DNA of 64,000 nucleotides from a virus: the IMG/VR virus record IMGVR_UViG_3300017917_004390, positions 1 through 64,000 of that record; one strand, 5' to 3'. The position numbers and the translations under genes were made by a program. This document shows positions 60,198 through 64,000 of this stretch, in pieces (the stretch's first letter is position 1; each line of letters begins with the position of its first letter). A model generated the notes under the pieces. The model was not told the DNA's origin and searched no databases. It saw only the letters and a program-made list of their open reading frames with translations.

Positions 60198-62012
60198 ATG
60201 AAATTTAATTATAATAAGCGTAATTTTATTGAAATTAAAGAGGATATTAAAAACAATATTAAATTGAATTATCCGGATGTTTTTAATAATTTTGAGGATA
60301 ATTCTGTAGGTAGTGTTTTTATTGATATTTTGGCTGCATCAAGTGAAGCTTTATATTATAATTTAGATAGAAGTGTTCAAGAAACACAAATTGAAAACGC
60401 TCAATTAAAAAAATCTCTTTTTAACATAGCTCAAACTTTAGGTGTTAAACTTTTCAATAAAAAAGCTGCTATTACATTAGTTGATATTACAGTTAGAGTA
60501 CCCGCAAATGGTGATACATATTCAAGAGAGTATTTACCAATAATTAAAGCTGGTACACAATTTAACAGTAATAATACAGTAGCGTTTGAATTAATTGATG
60601 ATGTTGATTTTAGTAATGAATATTCTACTGATGGTTTACCTAATAGAACTATCATACCTGAAACAAATAATTTAAACCAAATAGTGAATTATGTTATAAC
60701 TAAAAGAGAAATTGTTTATAATGGTAGTACAAAAATAGCGAATGTTTTAATTGATGAAAATCTTAGTAGACCATTTGCTACATATATTTTACCAGATTTG
60801 AATGTTTTATCAATTGAAAGTGTTATACTTAAAACAGGTGTTATAACCGAAACACCTACTCAGACAGAATTTAATGATACTAGTTTAAGATACTTTGAGG
60901 TTGATTCATTAGCTCAACCAAATGTTTTTATTGATGACCAATCTTTCCAATCCAATCAATCTTTTAAAAAGGGTAAATGGTATGCTGCAACTAAAAAATT
61001 CATTAAAGAATTCAACGAAAACGGTGTATGTCGATTAACTTTTGGTGGTGGTAATGGTGATTTACCTAATTTTACTGATAGTCTCAACAATATTAAAACG
61101 ACTAGTAAAATAGCCAATTATCTTTACAATACTGCATTAGGTGAAACACTTCCAATTAATTCGACTTTATTTATAAAATATAGGATAGGTGGTGGTGCAG
61201 AAACTAACGTACCTGCTGGTAGTATTAATTCTATATCAAATCCAATAATTGAAATTAATGGTATTAACCCTACTTTAAATGAAACGGTTAGAAATAGTAT
61301 AACAGTTAATAACCCAATTCCTAGTTTTGGTGGTAGAGATTCTTTAACCGTTGATGAATTAAGAAATTTCATAAAATATAATAATTTAGCCCAATACAGA
61401 AGTGTTACTCTTTTAGATTATTATAGTAATATTTATAATATGCCGGGTAAATATGGTATGCCATTTAAATTTATCGCTTCAAAAGAAGATAATAAGGTTA
61501 TAATTTCAATATTGGGGTTAGATTCGGAAAATAAACTTAATAATACATCAACAAATTTATTAAAAGAGAATATTTCCGAATATTTATCTGATAATAGAAT
61601 GTTAAATGATTATGTAGAAGTTAGGGACGGTAGAATTTATAATTTAGGTTATGAAATAACAGTTTTAGTTGATAATAATACATCAAATGACTTTAATATC
61701 ATAACAAATGTAACGAAAGAGTTATATAAATTTCATTCAATTTATAAAAATAATATGGGTGAAAATATTTATGTAGGTAAATTATATGAAGTTATCAATA
61801 ATATACCAAATGTGATTAACATAAACGGTTTTAAAATATTCAACTTAGTTGGTAATGGTTATTCAGATGATACCTTAAGTATTGGTATTAAAGATAGTAC
61901 AACTAATGAAATAGATACGAATGAAGGTATTATATATAATACAAATGATGGTATGTTTGAGATAAAATATACCACAGATATTAAGGTAACAATAAAAAAA
62001 TTAGGTAGATAA
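60198..62012 (+). CDS. 6: Baseplate wedge protein, gp6-like
   Basis: A 604-residue protein with the gp6/J-type wedge start: NFIEIKEDIKNNIKLNYPDV, then SVGSVFIDILAASSEALYYN and LDRSVQETQIENAQLKKSLF. RLTFGGGNGDLPNFTDSLNN is the 'v.FG.g..g..p..g..i...Y' motif of the family, and RDSLTVDELRNFIKYNNLAQ the 'd.es.e..r...p........av...D'-like central region. It forms the baseplate wedge ring that changes shape on contraction. Heads a rightward operon of tail genes. Confidence 0.85.
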   Translation: MKFNYNKRNFIEIKEDIKNNIKLNYPDVFNNFEDNSVGSVFIDILAASSEALYYNLDRSVQETQIENAQLKKSLFNIAQTLGVKLFNKKAAITLVDITVRVPANGDTYSREYLPIIKAGTQFNSNNTVAFELIDDVDFSNEYSTDGLPNRTIIPETNNLNQIVNYVITKREIVYNGSTKIANVLIDENLSRPFATYILPDLNVLSIESVILKTGVITETPTQTEFNDTSLRYFEVDSLAQPNVFIDDQSFQSNQSFKKGKWYAATKKFIKEFNENGVCRLTFGGGNGDLPNFTDSLNNIKTTSKIANYLYNTALGETLPINSTLFIKYRIGGGAETNVPAGSINSISNPIIEINGINPTLNETVRNSITVNNPIPSFGGRDSLTVDELRNFIKYNNLAQYRSVTLLDYYSNIYNMPGKYGMPFKFIASKEDNKVIISILGLDSENKLNNTSTNLLKENISEYLSDNRMLNDYVEVRDGRIYNLGYEITVLVDNNTSNDFNIITNVTKELYKFHSIYKNNMGENIYVGKLYEVINNIPNVININGFKIFNLVGNGYSDDTLSIGIKDSTTNEIDTNEGIIYNTNDGMFEIKYTTDIKVTIKKLGR

Positions 62013-62013
62013 A

Positions 62014-63216
62014 ATGTTATTAAATTCAAAACAAAATATAATAGACACAATTAAATTTTATTCAACAATCGTTGATAGAAATGATATTGACTATAGTTTT
62101 GATAGTTTAAACACTAATAATCCTTTTGATTTTTTGTTATATATAATAGAAACAATTGTAGGTTCCGCTAATATTGATGAAATACTAAACGAAATATTAA
62201 CAAAATTAACACCAACACTTAATCAATCGGTTAAATCTATATTTTTTAATATTTTAAGTAAAGGAATTGATGAAAATCAAAAAATTAACCCAATATTTAC
62301 TAATATACCAATAGAAATACCACTATCATTTATTGATAAAATAGGTTTATTCCGTGATAATAATTTTATACCGGATGAATTGAATAATTTAATATATACA
62401 TCACTTAAATCACCTAATATTGATGTTGAAAATACCTTTTTTAAATTAAATTTTGATATTATAAATCAAAAAATAAGAGTATTACTAAAAAATGAGTTTA
62501 ATCTGCTTACATTAATAGAAGATTTATTGGTTAATTCTAATTTAGTCTTTTTAGATAAAGAAATTACTTTAAAATATTTATTTAATATACTTTTTGGTAG
62601 TATATTCAAGTTAAGTACATCTGATAATAAGTTAAATTATAGTATGATTAATAAAATTAGCGATAATTATATTAATGATGTTGAAAAACAGTTCTATAAA
62701 ATTAATTTAAAAACAGTTTTAAGTGATTATGATGACTTGATTAATAAAGTTGGTTTAGATATATTAGTTAATTGTGAAGTTGAACAAATAAATGTTTCAC
62801 AAGAAACCATTAATTTAGTTAATAATAGCGAAAGTCCTGTTAGTGTTATTACTGAGCAAATAAGTAATGTTATTAGTAATGAAAATGTTAATAAAAATAT
62901 AAAAAAAAATCTAATTAAAAATATATTAAAGTCGATTTTAATAGCAATTTTATCAGACCCTAAATTTAATTTTATTTTATATATTGTGAGTAAATTAAAA
63001 ACTCCCGATATAAATATAAACCCTAGAATAGATATATTTTATACAGAATTTTCAACGTTTTTTACTGATATTTTTGACCAAATAAGTGATATAATTAATT
63101 GTTTTCTACTTAACAAAGTATTAGCGATATTAAAAACTCTTACAAAACAAGTTATAACTAAATTATTAAGGGAAAGAACTGAAAATAGAATTAATATTAT
63201 TAACTCTTTATATTAA
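62014..63216 (+). CDS. Baseplate-operon protein, function unknown
   Basis: A 400-residue protein, Asn/Ile/Leu-rich and mostly helical (EILNEILTKLTPTLNQSVKS; IIDCFLL-type helices near the C-terminus). No domain recognised. It is 1 base after the gp6-like gene and is co-transcribed. A structural role in the tail is likely by position. Confidence 0.5.
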   Translation: MLLNSKQNIIDTIKFYSTIVDRNDIDYSFDSLNTNNPFDFLLYIIETIVGSANIDEILNEILTKLTPTLNQSVKSIFFNILSKGIDENQKINPIFTNIPIEIPLSFIDKIGLFRDNNFIPDELNNLIYTSLKSPNIDVENTFFKLNFDIINQKIRVLLKNEFNLLTLIEDLLVNSNLVFLDKEITLKYLFNILFGSIFKLSTSDNKLNYSMINKISDNYINDVEKQFYKINLKTVLSDYDDLINKVGLDILVNCEVEQINVSQETINLVNNSESPVSVITEQISNVISNENVNKNIKKNLIKNILKSILIAILSDPKFNFILYIVSKLKTPDININPRIDIFYTEFSTFFTDIFDQISDIINCFLLNKVLAILKTLTKQVITKLLRERTENRINIINSLY

Positions 63217-63217
63217 A

Positions 63218-63613
63218 ATGATAAGTAATAAAAACAATGTTAAAGAAATTAATAAGGTATTAAAAAGAAAATCACCTATTAAATTAAATGAAATACCTGA
63301 CCAATTGATTGTTAATAGTCAAAATAGGAATGGTATGTCTGTTAATGTTGTTTTTGAAAAATATATTAATTTAAAAAAAGAACTTGGTTTACCAGTTGGT
63401 AATCTTGATGATGGTTCATTAAATATAGAAGATAAAATAGTTTATAATTTAATAAAATATATTTTAGAAGAAATACAAGTTAATTCAGCAATAACAACAT
63501 CTATTAAACCGGGTATAGCTATTGAGGCTCAGGGTGCAACTGCTGATGGTACACCAGTATTTGTCAAAGGACAAACGATTTCATTTGGTAATGGCGGTGC
63601 TGTTATCGAATAA
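63218..63613 (+). CDS. Baseplate-operon protein, function unknown
   Basis: A 131-residue protein. N-terminal half basic and helical; the C-terminal third (AIEAQGATADGTPVFVKGQT, then ISFGNGGAVIE) is Gly/Ala-rich and beta-like, as in virion proteins with a flexible tail. Not recognised. Confidence 0.5.
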   Translation: MISNKNNVKEINKVLKRKSPIKLNEIPDQLIVNSQNRNGMSVNVVFEKYINLKKELGLPVGNLDDGSLNIEDKIVYNLIKYILEEIQVNSAITTSIKPGIAIEAQGATADGTPVFVKGQTISFGNGGAVIE

Positions 63614-63618
63614 TTATG

Positions 63619-63626
63619 TATATTAG
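63619..63626 (+). promoter_or_regulatory. Putative promoter element TATATTAG
   Basis: 3-10 bases before the ATG at 63630. Very close to the start; a transcript would be almost leaderless. Confidence 0.25.
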
Positions 63627-63629
63627 ATT

Positions 63630-63929
63630 ATGAATGATAAAGCTATTGAGATTTTAAGAACTCCTAAATTTGATTTAGAAAAAATGAATAACGCTACTTT
63701 GGTAGAGTATGTTAATACATTAGCTGATTTCGAAGAAAAACTAAAAACGGAGTATCTTACCCAAGTAAAGAATGTTAAAGATTCTATAACAGAAAATACC
63801 TCTATGTTTCATATTGAAAAAAATAAAGAGTATCTTTTAAATTTGAGTAACATTTTAGATAATCAAGTTGTTTTAATAGAAAACAAATGGTTAGAATGTA
63901 TAACAATTTTACAAGAGAGAGCTAAATGA
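63630..63929 (+). CDS. Small helical protein, function unknown
   Basis: A 99-residue acidic, helical protein (FDLEKMNNATLVEYVNTLAD; LLNLSNILDNQVVLIENKWL). No family recognised. Its stop overlaps the next ATG (ATGA). Confidence 0.5.
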   Translation: MNDKAIEILRTPKFDLEKMNNATLVEYVNTLADFEEKLKTEYLTQVKNVKDSITENTSMFHIEKNKEYLLNLSNILDNQVVLIENKWLECITILQERAK

Positions 63930-64000
63930 AACAACTTAACACTAAAAACGTTAAAATAACTAACAGAACCGAAAATACCGTTAGATTATTCAATGATTTA
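63926..64000 (+). CDS. Start of a further gene, cut by the window edge
   Basis: 25 codons from the ATG at 63926 (MKQLNTKNVKITNRTENTVR...), open to the edge. The ATGA overlap with the previous gene supports it. Nothing can be said about function. Confidence 0.55.
   Translation, partial: MKQLNTKNVKITNRTENTVRLFNDL

Noticed and set aside
1-64000. tRNA genes.
   Set aside because: No cloverleaf-sized G+C-richer segment with TTCGA-type arm was noticed in the few intergenic gaps; all gaps are shorter than 170 bases.

Overview
The window is a dense, very AT-rich stretch of a large tailed-phage genome whose head-to-tail gene set belongs to the wider T4-like (myovirus) group. Recognisable T4-type functions are: gp46/gp47 recombination nuclease, a gp55-like late sigma factor, UvsX recombinase, a single-strand DNA-binding protein, a DnaB/gp41-type helicase, a 5'-3' exonuclease, baseplate proteins resembling gp25, gp6, gp26 and a LysM-type wedge protein, a tape measure protein and a baseplate hub carrying a cell-wall hydrolase domain. 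Genes abut or overlap by 1-11 bases, there is almost no intergenic DNA, starts lack Shine-Dalgarno sequences and sit behind A/T-rich leaders, and the single-strand-binding protein ends in a bacterial-type DDLPF tail. This is what one expects of a phage of an AT-rich, SD-poor host such as Bacteroidota. The host is an inference; nothing in the window names it.

Layout. 1-9.5 kb (- strand): tail fibre/adhesin genes, two with LamG-like folds and one very large repetitive fibre. 9.6-18.5 kb: the recombination nuclease, in two pieces. The piece at 17.2-18.5 kb (-) encodes a gp47-like nuclease fused to the first part of gp46 and ends inside the Walker A loop with a 17-residue N-intein. The piece at 9.6-12.2 kb (-) begins with a 130-residue C-intein followed by the rest of gp46. 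About 5 kb lies between them, including a + strand block (two glycosyltransferases, late sigma factor, LysM baseplate protein) and - strand membrane and HAD-like genes. Protein trans-splicing should restore GENQAGK|SNILNS and give one gp47-gp46 polypeptide of about 1143 residues. 19.1-26.5 kb (-): an uninterrupted run of glycosyltransferases plus one FkbM methyltransferase. 26.5-31.7 kb (-): replication genes. 31.8-45.0 kb (-): virion genes, including the hub/hydrolase, tape measure and gp26-like genes. 45.1-64 kb (mostly +): more baseplate and virion genes and a DNA-metabolism group (RHH protein, RuvC-like resolvase, UVR-motif protein, metallophosphoesterase, 3'-5' exonuclease).

The most unusual segment is 56.5-58.4 kb. 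Five tandem paralogous small genes each end in a copy of a 36-bp sequence, and in three of the five places the 36-bp sequence recurs after exactly 30 bases of unrelated, often GC-richer sequence (36-30-36, period 66). This is the geometry of a type II CRISPR array; the reverse complement starts GTTGTGAGTTCC, in the style of type II-C repeats. One repeat-spacer-repeat unit extends beyond the coding frame, so the repeat is not explained as a protein repeat. No cas gene is visible. I read this as phage-borne mini-CRISPR arrays or CRISPR-repeat mimics linked to a family of small proteins, which could be anti-CRISPR or superinfection-exclusion factors. That function is a hypothesis.

Expression. 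Structural genes carry a recurrent element close to CTATTTATAATAAA about 20 bases before the ATG, whose reverse contains the T4 late-promoter core TATAAATA; the window encodes a gp55-like sigma factor that could read it. A second element, TATATTAG, precedes several replication or accessory genes. Four convincing stem-loop terminators are seen. No tRNA gene was seen, and there is no gene-free stretch over 300 bases.
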